Of a DNA stretch of 64,000 bases, positions 22,372-35,013 are shown one piece after another. The notes under the pieces were generated by a model. That model was not told the DNA's origin. It did no database searches and saw only the letters and a list, made by a program, of their open reading frames with translations. The position numbers were made by a program, and so were the translations under genes. Source of the DNA: Asterochloris sp. CNOR1. Its lineage: Eukaryota; Chlorophyta; Trebouxiophyceae; Trebouxiales; Trebouxiaceae. Every line of letters starts with the position of its first letter. Position 1 is the first letter of the stretch. The DNA is taken from positions 1,736,001 through 1,800,000 of the forward strand of contig OZ017755.1 of NCBI GenBank assembly GCA_963969365.1. The letters are read 5' to 3'.

Positions 22372-25300
22372 CTAGTTGACCCTACAACTAATCTCCTGAG
22401 GCCTGCCAGAGCTAGAGCCTTCATCGTCGTCCTCTCCGCTGCCAGTGGCTGCATCACTGCCATTGCCCTCCCTGCCGTGCCTCAGCAGCAGGCTCAGCAG
22501 CTCTGGGTTTTCGTGCATGGCCTGCGCAGCATATACTGGATTGAGCAGCAGGCTCTGCCGCATGCTTGGGAAGTCAGACATTGTTGCATGGCCTACAGGA
22601 TCAGCCAGCAATCAGCAGCAGGGTCAGGAGCCTAGAGCTTTTCTGCAAGGCTTCTGCAGGCAGCACAGACAGCCCTCAGCAGAGGACTCCTGCGCTTCAT
22701 TTTGTGTGCATGGCATGTGCAGTGCCAACCAGGCATTGCAGCAGGCTAGGCAGCTCAGTTCTGTACATGGTCTGCGTAGCAGTCCTGCTCACAAAAGCCC
22801 TGGTGCTGCAGCAGCTCACCGCAAGCAGCCTCTGGTTTATGCCGCGGCTGACATAGGTTTGACTGCTCATTCGCTCCTGATTGCGATTTACACGCAGGCT
22901 GGCGCCCACAGCATCTAAGCCTTCCGCTGGACCGTCCGGGGACCACAGCTTGACCACGGACTCAATGCCGCTGGTGGCCACTACAGGCTGAGTGGGGTGG
23001 CACTGCATTGCAGCAACATAGGCAGATGCTCTTCAGTCAAGCGAAAGGCATGCTCCAGCCAACAGTGCTGCTGGGTGAGTTTGCCACACTGACAGGGACC
23101 AGGAGAAGATAAGCCCTTAGCTGGGCTGTCTGGCCACCAGAGCTTGACCACAACATCCTTGTGGCTGTCGGCCAGCAGAAGGCTGGGTGCTGGGGCCTGG
23201 GATCCAGGCAAAGGAATGCGCCAACTGGCCAGATGTCAGGCTTCAGATGGGCACTCTGGCTTGAGTGGGACCCAGAGCACACACAGTGGAGGGCCCCTGC
23301 TGCAGCCAGCTGGTGCAGACTGACATTTGGAGCTTTGACAGCAGCTACCAGCCTCTGCACACGTTGAAGCCATTGCATGTGGGCATGCCCAAGCAAAGTG
23401 TAGGCTTTCACAGTTGTGCCTGGTCTCCTTGGAGGTCTGCAGGCGCTGTCACCCGCCAGCGGCCTGTCTGCTTCATCCGCCTGTTTGGGCAGGGTGCCTA
23501 GGGGAGGCCATGACACTGTGCCCCAGTACTTACACCAAGATAACTCAGAAACCCCAGAGGTCTGGACACGATGAAGACTCCTGACGCATTCAAATTCAGC
23601 TGGCCACATCCTGTCAGTTCAAAGCACCAAGACCAGCTCCCATGTCGGCGTTGCTTGTGCTTGCCTGGATGGCAGAAGGTGGTGATTACATCCAATGATG
23701 CATTAGACGCGCACCCTACTTGCAAGCAAACATGCCTCCTGCAATGGCCCCATGCCGACCTTGGAAATGCAGATTAGCTGTGTGGCTACAGGCATGCTAC
23801 AGCTCTGGCTGGGCCTTGCTTCCACAACAGCAGCACAGCTGCCCAAAGCACCAGATCCAACAGATCTATCTTACCTGCACGCAGTTGGCCACATCCTCAT
23901 CGGCCTCCAGCACCTTGACAAGCTGCCCTGTGTCGCCGCGATAGATGCACACGCTGCCGTCATCGCTGCCACAGGCCACCAGCTCGTCCCCCTGGCCAAT
24001 GAAGGAGGCCTCCTTAATGTCTGTCTGCACATTGCAGTGCCCTGCAGGATGCCGACAGACAAATGTCCTGCATGGGGTGATTGCCTGCAGTACCTGGCAT
24101 ATGCCTGGCCAGTGTTCACTGCAGTACTTGGCATAAGCCTGGCCAGATAGCAGAGTGACTTGGGCAGGTCTGTTCTGCAGGAGGCACTGCCCTTCAGGGT
24201 GTTGGCAGACTGCAAGTCATCCCAAATGGACAAAGTATCCTCCATTACGGTAACCATTGGCATGTTGCAGTGCCCTGCAGGTAATATTGTCCTGCAGGTA
24301 GCATCGTGCATGACCCTGGCCCAAGAGGGCTGGCCCAAACACTGCATGAATTTGCATGGGCCCAGTCAGAACACTGCACTTAGCTGCAGAGCGCCAGCCA
24401 GTGGCATGTTCACAAGCAGCACCTGTCTGCACACTGCTGTGCCCTGCAGGGCTCAGGTGGGTGGCGAGGACTATGCTGTGCAGGCAGATGCGGTTATAGG
24501 TGTGTCGTCGACAGAGAGCTGGCATATTCACCTTACGTGGCAGAGGATAGCAGCATGCCTTGACTATTATGCACCTGAACCCATGCAGGGGCCTTGACTG
24601 CAATCTGGCTGGGCAGGCAGAACAGCTACCTCCACAGGCTGAAGAGTGCGCCTGGCAATTGCTGTGACTGCCTCCTGCCTAGCTATCTCTCTACCTGCAT
24701 GGCTGGTTGACAGCTGCACTGCCCTGCACACATACAAGATATGTGTCAGATGGCTCACCAACATAGCGCTGCAGCATCCGGCGGCCGCCCACCGTGCTGT
24801 GCAGCCTGAACTGCTCCGTCAGGTGACTTCCCCAAGAGGGTGCACCCCCAGTGCTTGCAGCCGGCGGCTGCCTGCCATCCCACGGCAAGAAATCCACTTC
24901 GTCTCTGCAGCACATTGCAGCTCAAGTAGGACATGTGGACCTGGCGAAGGATCATGTGGAGAGTGGCTGTGTGGAAGGGCGCTTGCGCTGATGGGTACAA
25001 TCATGCCATGCACCGAAAGGAAGTTCACACTGCTGCAGGCCACGCCGTCTACCTGAATGACAGCAGATTGCCCTGCCAGGTGGGTAGCAGAAGCATTCAG
25101 CGGCATCTCTGTCTCTGCAATGCGCAGCAGGTTACACGGATTCAGACATGGTGGGGCATGTGGCTGCCTGAGAGCTGCCCAAAAACCAAACCTGGGGTGC
25201 CTGCTGGCTGTCCAACCCTCTATGGCACCCATGCACATGCGCTCACCCTACCCAGCCCTCATCTGGCAGCTCGGCGGGTTTGCCGTGCCCGCTGTCCCCC

Positions 25301-28300
25301 ATGGGCTGATCATCGCCGTCCTCTGACTCTGACAGGTCTGCGTCCTGGGAGAGGTCTGCGTCCTGGGACCAGTCAAAGTCCAGATCTGCAGGCACAGGGG
25401 AAGGGCCTAGGTGCTTTAAAGTGACGTGTGAAGTCCCATCTTCTGATTCCAAGACTGCAGGGCACGCACAGGGAGCAGCTTATGTGAGGAGAAACAAGTG
25501 AAGCAATTGCTCTGGCGCTGAGAGGCGAGTTATCATTCTAAACAACTACTCTTCCTAGGACCGCTTCAAAGTCCAGGTCTGCAGGGAGCCACGATAGTTT
25601 CGTAAAGAGGCTGGAGGGTGCCGAGCTGCAGCAAACATTCAAGCATACAGCAACCCAGAGGTCTGGCCGAGCATGGAGCTTCGACTGATCTGAAGGCTGG
25701 CCCTGCTGCCTGTTCAGACCAGGCCATCAGAATGAGCTCAAATTCCTGCAGGCGGCCAGGCTGCTAGCTGCTGCTGACTGGCAGCTGCAGCGTCAACTGC
25801 CTTGTGCACAGCAAGCCTGCGCTGCAGTGCCTCAGAGGCCCACCTCCCGCTTGTGCTGCTTCTACTGCTGCACTGTCCTCCTGTGGCACAGCCAGTGCCC
25901 TATCGCTGGCCCAAGGCGTCTGGCCAGCCCCATGCTGCTGACTGCGGGGGGCTGGCTCCACCCCAGGGGCCTCGCTGCTGCGCCTGCGAGTTGTGGGGGG
26001 CGCCTGAGGGGGCCCCTGGGAGGAGTGCCGGCGCGACTGGGCACGATCAGCCTGCTCCTGCAGGTGCCAGGCGTGCAGACAGCCGCTGTCAGCACCGATG
26101 GCGTCCTGACAGGCGACCTGCTGCACATTTACATGAGGTGCTATGGAGGTTGTGTAGCGGGCAGAAAGGCAGCTGTGCTCAGGCTGCTGGCCTCCGAGGA
26201 CAGAGTGGCTGCCGGTTACCAAGCAAAGCTGACGCCTGTGAGGGCCACTGGGAAGAGTGGCGTGCTTGACAGACCAGAACCAGCTGCTCAAGCTGGAGTG
26301 CTCTGAGTAGCACTTCCCAGTCAGAGCTGCATGTCAGGACAGTACAACCCAGATGGACAAGTCAGATAGACAAGTCGCAGACCTGAAGGACAAGACGAGC
26401 GGGGGGTAGCATCCTGCAGATTGCACCTCTTTCTTGCGCTTGCAGGTGCGCCCCGGCTGCACCTGGACTTGGTCAGGGCACCAGCACAGCACTCGCTTCC
26501 ATCTCACTCACATTGCACTTGCGCCGCAAGGCCCCATTTCTGCCTGCTTCCGAGCTTTCAGGCTCTCAATTGCTTGAATCAGGAGAGACGCTCACCTCTC
26601 TGTTGCGCTTGCGCTGCAGGCGCGCATTCCGGCTGCAGCTGCGCTGCTCAATTTTGCCGTACAGCTCCTCCCGCAGGCGAGCCATCTCGCCAGCAGCGTC
26701 TGGGAAGCGCTCCCTGTATCGCTGAGCCTCCTCGTAAGCCGCCTGCAGGGCAGATGGCGCTGTGTCAGCTGGGGGAGGCTGCCACAGGGTTGTCAGAAGG
26801 TGTTAGGAGCTTCTCTGAGTGAAGTGCTCTCAACAGCATCTTGCAGTGCCCAGCTGGTTCACATCCCCAGCTTGTGCAGCATGGCTCCTCCGCTTCGACA
26901 CAGATCCACAAACCTGCACGGCCCCATGGGCCTGAACTAACACACTGGCACAGCAAGCCGAGTGGGCTCCAGGCAGCAGGCAACTGCACCTGCAGCTGCC
27001 CCATGGCCTTGAGCGCCATCACGCGGGTGTGGTGCGCCTTGGCGTGTCCCGGGCACAGGTGCGCAGCCCGCTCACAGTCTGCCACAGCCTGCACCAGGTC
27101 CCCTGCCCAGGCTCGCTGCACCAACGCCGCCGCCCTGCACACTGCAAGCACTGTGGAGCCACCCTCACAGTATCGGCAGGTGGGCAGACATTTGAGCGCT
27201 ACACGGGGCCCCCTGACCAGGCGGGCTGCACCAGCACTGCTGACAGAGGGAAACAAGCAGTGACCCACCTGTTAGTCAGGAGCAGCGCTGAGTGCGGCGC
27301 CCGCCGCAGGGCTGCGCTGTAGCGCTCCACTGCGTCATGGTTCTTGTGCTCAAAGAAGGCGCGATTCCCCTGGTTCTTGAGCTCCTCCACTGCAGGGCCC
27401 AGCTTGGTGCTGCAGGTACAGGAGCCAATCAGTGTACAGGGATGAGACCACATGCACAAGCAAGCCACTATCTGCGGCCTGCCTGCAGTCTGCAATGCTT
27501 GGTGCCATGCATGCTTTCACATAACGAGCCAGGGATCAAGTGGTGCAGCTGGGTACTGCAGGGCAGCCACGGAGTGACTGTGTAGCCTGACCCAACAGGT
27601 GTGCAATATAGGTCCCCCTGCAGCCTGCAGTGCTTGCAGCCATGCAGTGCTTGAGCTGAGTGCCAGCTTGGTCCTGCAGGGTTGACTTATGGGCACTGTG
27701 GCCAGGCCTCACCAGCTGCATACTTACTGGCACACAGCAAAGTGTGGCTGGATAGTGTCACAGAGCAGCCATGCCCGGCTTGGGAAGAAGCCGACCAGCA
27801 TGTGACACAGACGTACCAGGTGGCTGAGGCCTCAGGGACCTCAAAGGCCAAAGCCTCCTTCCCGTGCCCGCTGATATCAAACAGATAGGCGTGGTCCCCG
27901 TGATAGCTGGTCAGTAACTGCAGGCCAGCATGCAAGCATCAGCTTTGGCCTCATTCCTGTGCTGGCTGTGTTGCATGCATGCATCACACTTCAAGCGACA
28001 CCTCCTCAAACGGCTGATCAGCAGTCCATGCTGTCAGGGCAGCCAGGAGCAGAAGCAAGCCTTTTGGGGGCAGGACTCACCCGATTGCCGCTGAATGTCA
28101 CAGAGGTAGCATGGTACTGGAGGGCCCTCTTGGCTGCCCCAGCCACGCACAGGTGGGGAGGTGCCAGCTTCAGCAGGGGGCTGGGCTTGCAGCTGGTGCT
28201 CTTGGCTTGCCCTAGAAGCAGGCACTGGCAGGTTCAATGCAGACCTGCGGGATTTGCCGAACAGTCAAGATATCGGCTTGTGCAAAACACCTGCAGTGCA

Positions 28301-31300
28301 CTTCAGAGAAGCTACTGCCTTGGTTCGCCCCAACAAGCATGCACTACATACATCTTCAGGCTGCTACCAAGGCCCAGGCAAGGGTTGCCTAGGTGTACTC
28401 TCCTGCTTACAGCCACAGCCTGACTCCTGAGCCAGACACTGTATGTCCAAGGGGTGCCGCTGACCAGGCCTGGGCAGGGTGCACTCCATGTTGATCAGCC
28501 GCGCACAGGGTCGTGACCTGGTGGAAGCCCGCGCTGGTCTGCTGGCAAGGAGTGCCAGCGGCAGGCAGACACTTGCCTTGTGCCACCCATCAGGCGCTGG
28601 GGCAGGTAGGTGTCTTGTGCTGCTTGTCAGGCACTGCCTCCCCATTGATGGTCAGTGTCTTGTCAGTCATTGTCGACACTGACCTGGCGATAGCATGCGC
28701 CGATCATACAGCCGCACATAGGCATCGCTGGCGGCCAGCGCCAGCTGGTTGGGGTTGGCCTTGTTGATGGCAACACTCTTGAGCTCAACGACCGAGTTCT
28801 GACCCTCGCCCAAGGTCAGGAGGCAGTTGCTGCTCTCCGGCCTGTGCTGGCTCGAACCCCTGCAGGTGCAGAGGGCGGTTGTTGAGGTCCCCGACAAATT
28901 GCCTCGTGGGAGCAGCAGCAGATCATTCCAAGACAGGCCAGCAGGTGGCACATGCCAGTGCTGGCTGCCGCACAATGTTGGCGTGAACCAGACAGGGGAG
29001 TGGCTGCAGACAATTGAGTGCATCTGCTTGCAGCCATGCAGCATGCTCATTTGCTGCTGATATGCACCCAAGCCCTGCCTTGATAATCATGCAGTTGTAT
29101 CCACCACTGGAAACATGCAGTGCTGCACAGAAGCAATCTGCACCTGAAGTGCAGCAAAGCCTGGGGGCGCTTTTCTTTGAGAAGCGGACTCTCAAGACGA
29201 GGGGCATGCTTGAGCAGGGCCAGCACTCCTGTGTTTCCAGACCACACCGCACCTCCCAAAGACAGCTACATGCACAGGGGCATCTGGAAGAAGATAGGCA
29301 CCACCACACTAGCCACAGGCAGACTCAGTTTCTCCTGCTCGCTTTAAGCACCAAAGTGGCTAAGTCCTTCCCATGCGCGCCAAGATCAACACCCACCAGC
29401 ACCTATGAGATACCTGTCCGGGAAGAGCTGGGCACTGGCCTCAGATCTTCCCCGCTACCCTGAGGTACCCTGAGGTGCCCTGAGGTACCCTGAGGTACTG
29501 CTGTCCACCAGCACCAGCAACAGTGGTCACCCTGACCCCTAATGCCAACGGAGTCACAATAATGGTGCCTCACCTGAGACGCAGGTCATACTGCCGCAGC
29601 TGTCCATCCTCAGCCGCAGACCAGAACATGGCCGCATCTTGGGGTGCCACCTCCACACTCTGCAGCAGGCTGTTGTGGGCTTCACTCTTCATCCAACAAG
29701 GAGGGTGCAGGCACGGCAGTAGGAGTCGTGCACTCGCTTGCTTGCTTGGCTGGGAGAGTGCAGGCTGATGCCAGCTTAGCATGACAAGTGTGCTGTGGCT
29801 GAGAGACCGAGGGACACGCTGTTTGCCCCCAACGGCCCACAGTGGCTTGGGCTGCATGAGGCTGGAAAACAACACTTGGATTGTGTGCTGGCAGGGGCTG
29901 ACAAACAACGCATTGTCATCCCAAGGAACAGAGAGCTGCCAACGTACAGCATCTGGACTCCAAGCAGTCGATTGTTGCTGGGCGTGCCCCACCATAATCA
30001 AGCTGCTGCACCGGATGATCAGCTTCAGCATCTCTTCTCGACTGGCCTGGCCCCAAGCAGTGACATTTCCTTGGGACCAGCAGGCCCTACCACGAGGTAG
30101 GAGTTGGGTGCTGTGACCGACATGGCCGGTGCACGGTGGCTGCAGCAGAGCACTGCAACAGCGGGTCTGCTGGGCAGGGGACCAACCTTGACTCGACTGC
30201 TGTGGCAGGCAAAGATGGTGCTGTTCCCGCCCACTTCCACTGCGCTGCTGTCTGAGCGCCGCCGCATGGGGCCAGCACTGCTGCGGGTGGGGGTGCTGGT
30301 GGCAGACGGCGCTCCATCCATCGTGTGCAGCTGCACAGTGTAGTCCATTGCTCCTGCACAGGAGCCAGCATTGAACGCACTTAGCCCTCGCAGAGACGGT
30401 GGTCGGTGTGCCAGAGGGCGCTCACCACCTTGCGCAGCCGCCGGTGTGCTTCAATGCTCCTGCACAGAGACCACAGCAAGCAAAGTCATCCCGCAAACAG
30501 GTGGGAACGTTGGTGGCAGCAGCAGCTTAGGGTTGCATATGCGGCTGCACAGTGAGGTCATCTTGCGTTCACAAGGACCAGAATCGAGCCCAGTGACCCC
30601 TCACACAGGGTTGAGGTGTATGTGGCAGCCCAAGGTCCCGTCCAGGTTGTACACCTGGTCTGTTGCACACGTACGAGGACATTTTTGAGTACAGTTGTTA
30701 GGCAGCCATACAGTATGGCTGCTGGTGCCACAGGGATGCTACAGTCCTAAGAGCAGATACACCTCCTGCCTAGTAGGCCCCTGATGGCACGCAGCAGAGC
30801 CAGACCTGGCCATGCCTCCCCTGCTCAATAAGAAGGCCTTCGACCACAGCCATATAGCAAATGAGAGGACTTGGCCAGCCCCCCACTCAAGCAGATGACG
30901 CGTCAGAGTAGCTTGCCTGTGACGATTCTCTGGCTGTTGGTGCAGGGTAGGAATTTGACACCAAATATGTTGGCGGCATGCTCTGTCTTGATGGCAATGG
31001 GTGCCCTGTCCACATCAGGATATGACCACAGCATGACCTGCAGCGAACGACAAATTATGTCTGTTGGCAGCAAATCATGTCTAAGGTTGGTTGCAACCGG
31101 GGGCTGCTGGGGTACAGCGGAGGCAGCTGGCTTAGAGCCTGTTAAAAGCAAATACACAGATAGCAGCCCAAAGTGCAGCTGGTGCTGTGTTTGCCTACAG
31201 CTTGCACCTGCTTGTCGTCCGAGCCTGATGCCAGGAATGTCCCCTCATCATTCCAGGCCAACCTGTTCACACAGCCACTGTGGCCTTCCCAGCATTTCCT

Positions 31301-31523
31301 CAGACCCAGCTTGCGTGCCCAGGTCTCTGCGGCCTTACGCCTGGTTTGCAGGCTCTGCAGGCACAGGCAGGTGTGAGCCAGGTGCACAGTCAAAGAGTGT
31401 CAACAGCTGCTGCCTCAAAGTCACAGAAATGTGAGGTAGCACCTGCTGCAAGCCCAGGGGCACATCCAGGAAAGTACTTCTGAGCAGAGCAGCCCTTTCC
31501 TCTTGGTAGTCTGACCTGCCCAT
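22372..31523 (-). CDS. WD40-TPR protein, ASG2/WDTC1 (DDB1-CUL4 substrate receptor) type
   Basis: Likely substrate receptor of a CUL4-DDB1 ubiquitin ligase, as for plant ASG2 and animal WDTC1. Seventeen exons, all in phase (829 residues): 31443-31523, 31208-31354, 30917-31037, 30187-30353, 29574-29659, 28684-28841, 28081-28211, 27817-27917, 27269-27409, 26990-27134, 26596-26742, 25844-26057, 25247-25454, 24759-24904, 23875-24041, 22894-23002, 22372-22592. N-terminal WD repeats include CWEGHSGCVNRLAWNDEG, GQLRQYDLRLR and AYVRLYDRRML; YDLR/YDRR resemble DDB1-binding WDxR boxes. TPR exons encode ELKNQGNRAFFEHKNHD and ADCERAAHLCPGHAKAH. Then follow a coiled segment, a low-complexity region, an acidic stretch with a duplicated SQDADL, and the last WD repeats (YVGHCNVQTDIKEASF; VVATSGIESVVKLWSPDG). 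Intron 3 is probably GC-AG (CACAG|GCAAGC). The start ATG opens a conserved-looking exon; confidence in it is moderate. Confidence 0.9.
24026..24453. repeat. Diverged copies of a splice-acceptor region
   Basis: The acceptor of exon 23875-24041 lies in CATTGCAGTGCCCTGCAGG (24030-24048). Near-copies occur upstream in the same intron (minus sense) at about 24175-24197, 24262-24281 (TGTTGCAGTGCCCTGCAGG) and 24428-24449. A separate tandem pair, TGCAGTACCTGGCATATGCC and TGCAGTACTTGGCATAAGCC, sits near 24086 and 24120. Confidence 0.65.
29458..29500. repeat. 10-bp tandem repeat, four copies
   Basis: About four copies of CCTGAGGTAC (one with GTGC) in the intron between exons 29574-29659 and 28684-28841 of the WD40-TPR gene. 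Confidence 0.9.
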
Positions 31524-31720
31524 TGGGGTCCCGAGATGTTTGCTGCAATCTCAGGAACTTGCAATAATTGCTTTTGGGCTGTTGACTTTGACCATAGCAC
31601 GAAAAGCTTGCATGTGAGTGTGCAGTTTACAACCCCGGGTCCTTAGACAGCTCAGGAGTGCAGGCCATCAGCAGCATCACCTCCATACCACCCAGATTGC
31701 TGATCGCCATCAGTGGCCAA
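31524..31720. promoter_or_regulatory. Short divergent promoter region
   Basis: 197 bp separate the divergent start codons of the WD40-TPR gene (31523 minus) and metaxin (31721 plus). Both promoters and 5' UTRs must lie here or overlap the neighbouring transcripts. No defined element recognised. Confidence 0.5.
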
Positions 31721-34689
31721 ATGCCATTGATCCTTTACAGATGGCTGTCGGGCTGGGGTCTGCCCAGCATCTCCCCAGCATGCATCCAGATAGAGGTGAG
31801 GCATGCAATGTTGCAGTCAGTGAATGGTGCATGTCCCGGACATAGGCTCTGCAATGCCTCTTGCCACAGGCTGACCTTGATTCAGATGGCGGAGCCTCTT
31901 GCTTCAGGCATATTTGAGGCTGTGTCAGGCCGACTTTGAGGTGGACAGCTGCAGCAGTGGGAGCACATCACCCTCAGGTGGGACAGCTGCAGTCAAGCAA
32001 GGCCTTTGTGTGATGGCTGAATGCAGGCACAAATTCCTCTCAAACATTGGCTTTGTCCCTCGGAAGCCCTTGTCCCACCTGCAGACTGGCACAACCTGTT
32101 CATGCAACCTGCAAACAACATGACTCGCATTGCATGTGCCTGCTGCTTGCCGACCTCACAGCAGCTCGCAGGACCCTGCTGACACCTGCAGCATGTCATG
32201 CAGCTGCGCTGCATGCCCCGCACGCAACTCTAGGAGCTATAAGCAATGATTGTCAGGAATCTGCATACGTTCCTGGACATCTGCATGACCCTGCTGCTGG
32301 TCAGCTGCCCCAGCCCAAAACTTCCACAGAAGCTGGAGAGTGCAACAATCTATCTTGACAGCCGCTTCCACTTTGCCAAGTTGTTTGTACCTGGACCTCT
32401 CCTCAACCCCCCTGCAGGGCAGCTGCCAGCCCTGGAGACTCCCCAGGAGCTGGTGGATGCAGCAGCGCCCTCTGGCAGCGAGTTTGACTCTGCCAGAGCC
32501 ATCGTGGAGCACCTGCGGCACAGCCGGCAGGACCTGGATGCAGGGCTGTCCCCTGCCCAGAAGGCTGAGGCGGCTGCGTTTGCAGCACTGGTGGAGGCCA
32601 AGCTGGAGCCTGCTGTGCTGTGGACCACCTGGTGCGAGGCAGAGAGCTTCTCCAAGCACACGCAGGTGTGAGGAGATGAGTCCAGCAGACACAATGTCAG
32701 GCGTGCTTTGACGGGCTTTGGGGGTGCAGACTGTCAAGCTGCTGCGGACTACCAGGTGCAAGATGACAGCTCCACCAAGCAATTTTGGGTAAAGGGAAAC
32801 ATTCTGTGAAATGGGTGCGGAAATGCTTGTCGCTGTTCCCAGTGCAAGATCAGGCTGAGACGGAGCATCAGCGGCCAATTGCATCCTGGACTGTGCTCAC
32901 AGCCCAGACATGCTGCTGCCTGTGCAGTCTCCCTGCTGCTGCACACCTGACGTCACATGGTTGCCGACCTGCTGCTGCAGGCCGCTTATGGTGCTGGCCT
33001 TCCCTTCCCTTTGAACTACATCCTGCCCTACACCCAGCGACGGCGAGTGCAGCGCCTTCTGAAGAGTACCAATGCAGAAAAGGTGTTTGTGTATGTGCAT
33101 CATGTATTGAAGCCCGGCCAGCTAGAGCTGCTGTCACTATGGGGACACGTTATGCAGTGCACATGCTCGCAGTGACTGTGTACGTACCCACTCTACCAGC
33201 AGCCTTGCCTGTGGGCAGTTTTTGGCAGGGCAGCAGCGTGGTACCTCCTCTGCCTGCAGGTATACAGTGATGCTGCCCAGGCGTGCTCAGCCATCACAGA
33301 ACGCCTCAGCATGAGCTCAGGGCATGGCCCCTTCTTCTTTGGCGCCAAACCCTGCAGTTTTGATGCGCTGCTCTATGGGTTGCTCGCCTTTCAGCAGGCC
33401 TCACCAGTGACGTCTCCGGAGATGAAGCAGCAGGTGGGCGGGACTCGCCTGTGGCTCTGCATCGTACATGCAGCTCGCCACCTGGGGCGTGAAGCAAGCA
33501 GAGCAGCCGTGTGTTCAACGACAGTCGTTGATGTAGTGTTTTTGCACATAAGTCAAGTGCAGCCGGCAGTAAAGCAGGCCCCCAAATGTTGCAGCTGAGG
33601 TCGAGTCGTCCTGTGGCTCTCAATGCTGTTGCCTGCACGCACCGCTTGCACTTGCACTGGCATGTTGCAGCCCAGGGGCAAGTGCCCACTCACATGGAGC
33701 AGTGCTACATGCTGCTGCACCCTGGCCTGGCTGGCAGCAGAAGTGGGGCTGATCAGTGCCTGCATGCATCACTTACTCTGAGCTGCTTGCGCTGCAGATT
33801 ATGGGCAACCAAGCCCTGACGCTATATGTGAGCAGGATATCCAATGACTTCTTTTCGGCAGCTGTGCCCACAGCACCACCCAGTACCAGTGAGGAGTGGC
33901 AGGCGAGGGCGCAGGCAGCAGCCCAGGGCCGACCCAGGTGCGCTGCCTGGTGTGCAGGACTTTTTCTTTTTCTTTGCTCATGTGAGCAAGAGAGGCACAG
34001 CAGCATCTGCTGAAGTGCACTCGTTCTGCTGAGTCAGCAGGCAGCAGCCCAGAGCTGACCCAGGTGAACTGCTGCAATGCTGGCATGACCTCTACGATCT
34101 GCCACCTGTGTGTTTGGCTGCTGCCTGTGAAGCTTGACTGCAGCTGGATGGGAGGACTGTACCTTGGGCTTTCATATGCATTTGTGCTTGAAGCAGAACC
34201 AGGTATGCTGGTTGATGTAGAGTACGTGCCTGACTGCACAGCTGGTTGCCAGTTTGCATGCCAATCTTTGCTGCAGCTCAACCTGAGTTGCTGTGATCCA
34301 GCCTCCCTGTGCATCTATGCTTGTCACCGCATCTCAGCTTGGTTCTGTGGCAAGCCCTTGAGGCGCCTGTGTTGCTACATGAGCTTCTGGTGTGCATCTG
34401 TGCAAGCATGGTGCCCTGTCAGCATGAGTCTACAGTCAGCCCTGCAGCCTTGCTGCAATGTGTGTATGCATTGTGCTGGAAAGTCTGTCCTCTATACATC
34501 TGCAGGGAGCGCCAGCAGGAGAAGAAACAGCAGACAGCTGAGGAGCAGCAGATGCAGCGGAGAGGGTGGTACTGGCTGGCGGCAGCAGGTGCTGCTGTGA
34601 CTGCCTTTGTCTTGCTCAGCGGACAATATGTGACATTTGACATCTACCCTGTGGACATGGAACTAGATGATGAAGAGGATGATGAGTAA
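31721..34689 (+). CDS. Metaxin (SAM37-like mitochondrial outer-membrane protein)
   Basis: Component of the sorting and assembly machinery that inserts beta-barrel proteins into the mitochondrial outer membrane. Seven exons in phase: 31721-31795, 31908-31977, 32418-32665, 32981-33082, 33260-33433, 33798-33937, 34506-34689; 330 residues, normal for plant metaxins. The N-terminal thioredoxin-like half begins MPLILYRWLSGWGLPSISP, continues AYLRLCQADFEV and reaches GQLPALE. The GST_C half has LSPAQKAEAAAFAALVEAKL and the hallmark GHGPFFFGAKPCSFDALLYG. A C-terminal Lys/Gln-rich stretch precedes a single membrane helix (WLAAAGAAVTAFVLLSG) and an acidic tail DDEEDDE. The start was chosen because it directly precedes the conserved first strand. 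It is convergent with the lipase gene. Confidence 0.92.
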
Positions 34690-35013
34690 TCATGAAAGCT
34701 ACCACTTGGCGGGCTGTGTTGTGCTTTGGTATCATGTGCCGGTGTCAGAGTGGCAGCTTGACACCGCCAGCTTAGCCATCTAGCAGACTTCAGCGATTCC
34801 ATGAGATTCCAAAGAATTGGAGCTGACTGTTTTCAGATGAATCAGTGAGGAAGGGAGGGTGTTGTACATAGCAAAACTTGATATCAGACAGGTGAAAAAC
34901 AACGACACAGCCTTGGGAAGGATGCCGAAGACTGCAGGGAAAGCTGGGAGTCTGCTTCTAAAGCATTGCCCTTGCTTCAAACATGATGAGTACATGTATA
35001 CACGTAAACACAA
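34690..35013. other. Convergent intergenic region
   Basis: 324 bp between the stops of metaxin (+) and the lipase gene (-). It is slightly AT-richer than its surroundings and should contain both 3' UTRs. No canonical algal TGTAA poly(A) signal was found on either strand by eye; nothing else recognised. Confidence 0.4.

Noticed and set aside
25802-26306. Overlapping plus-strand open frames of about 155 codons
   Set aside because: They lie opposite the low-complexity exon 25844-26057 of the WD40-TPR gene, which is in phase with its neighbours.
29014-29463. Plus-strand open frame of 149 codons
   Set aside because: It falls in a WD40-TPR intron and shows no family features or exon borders; taken as chance.
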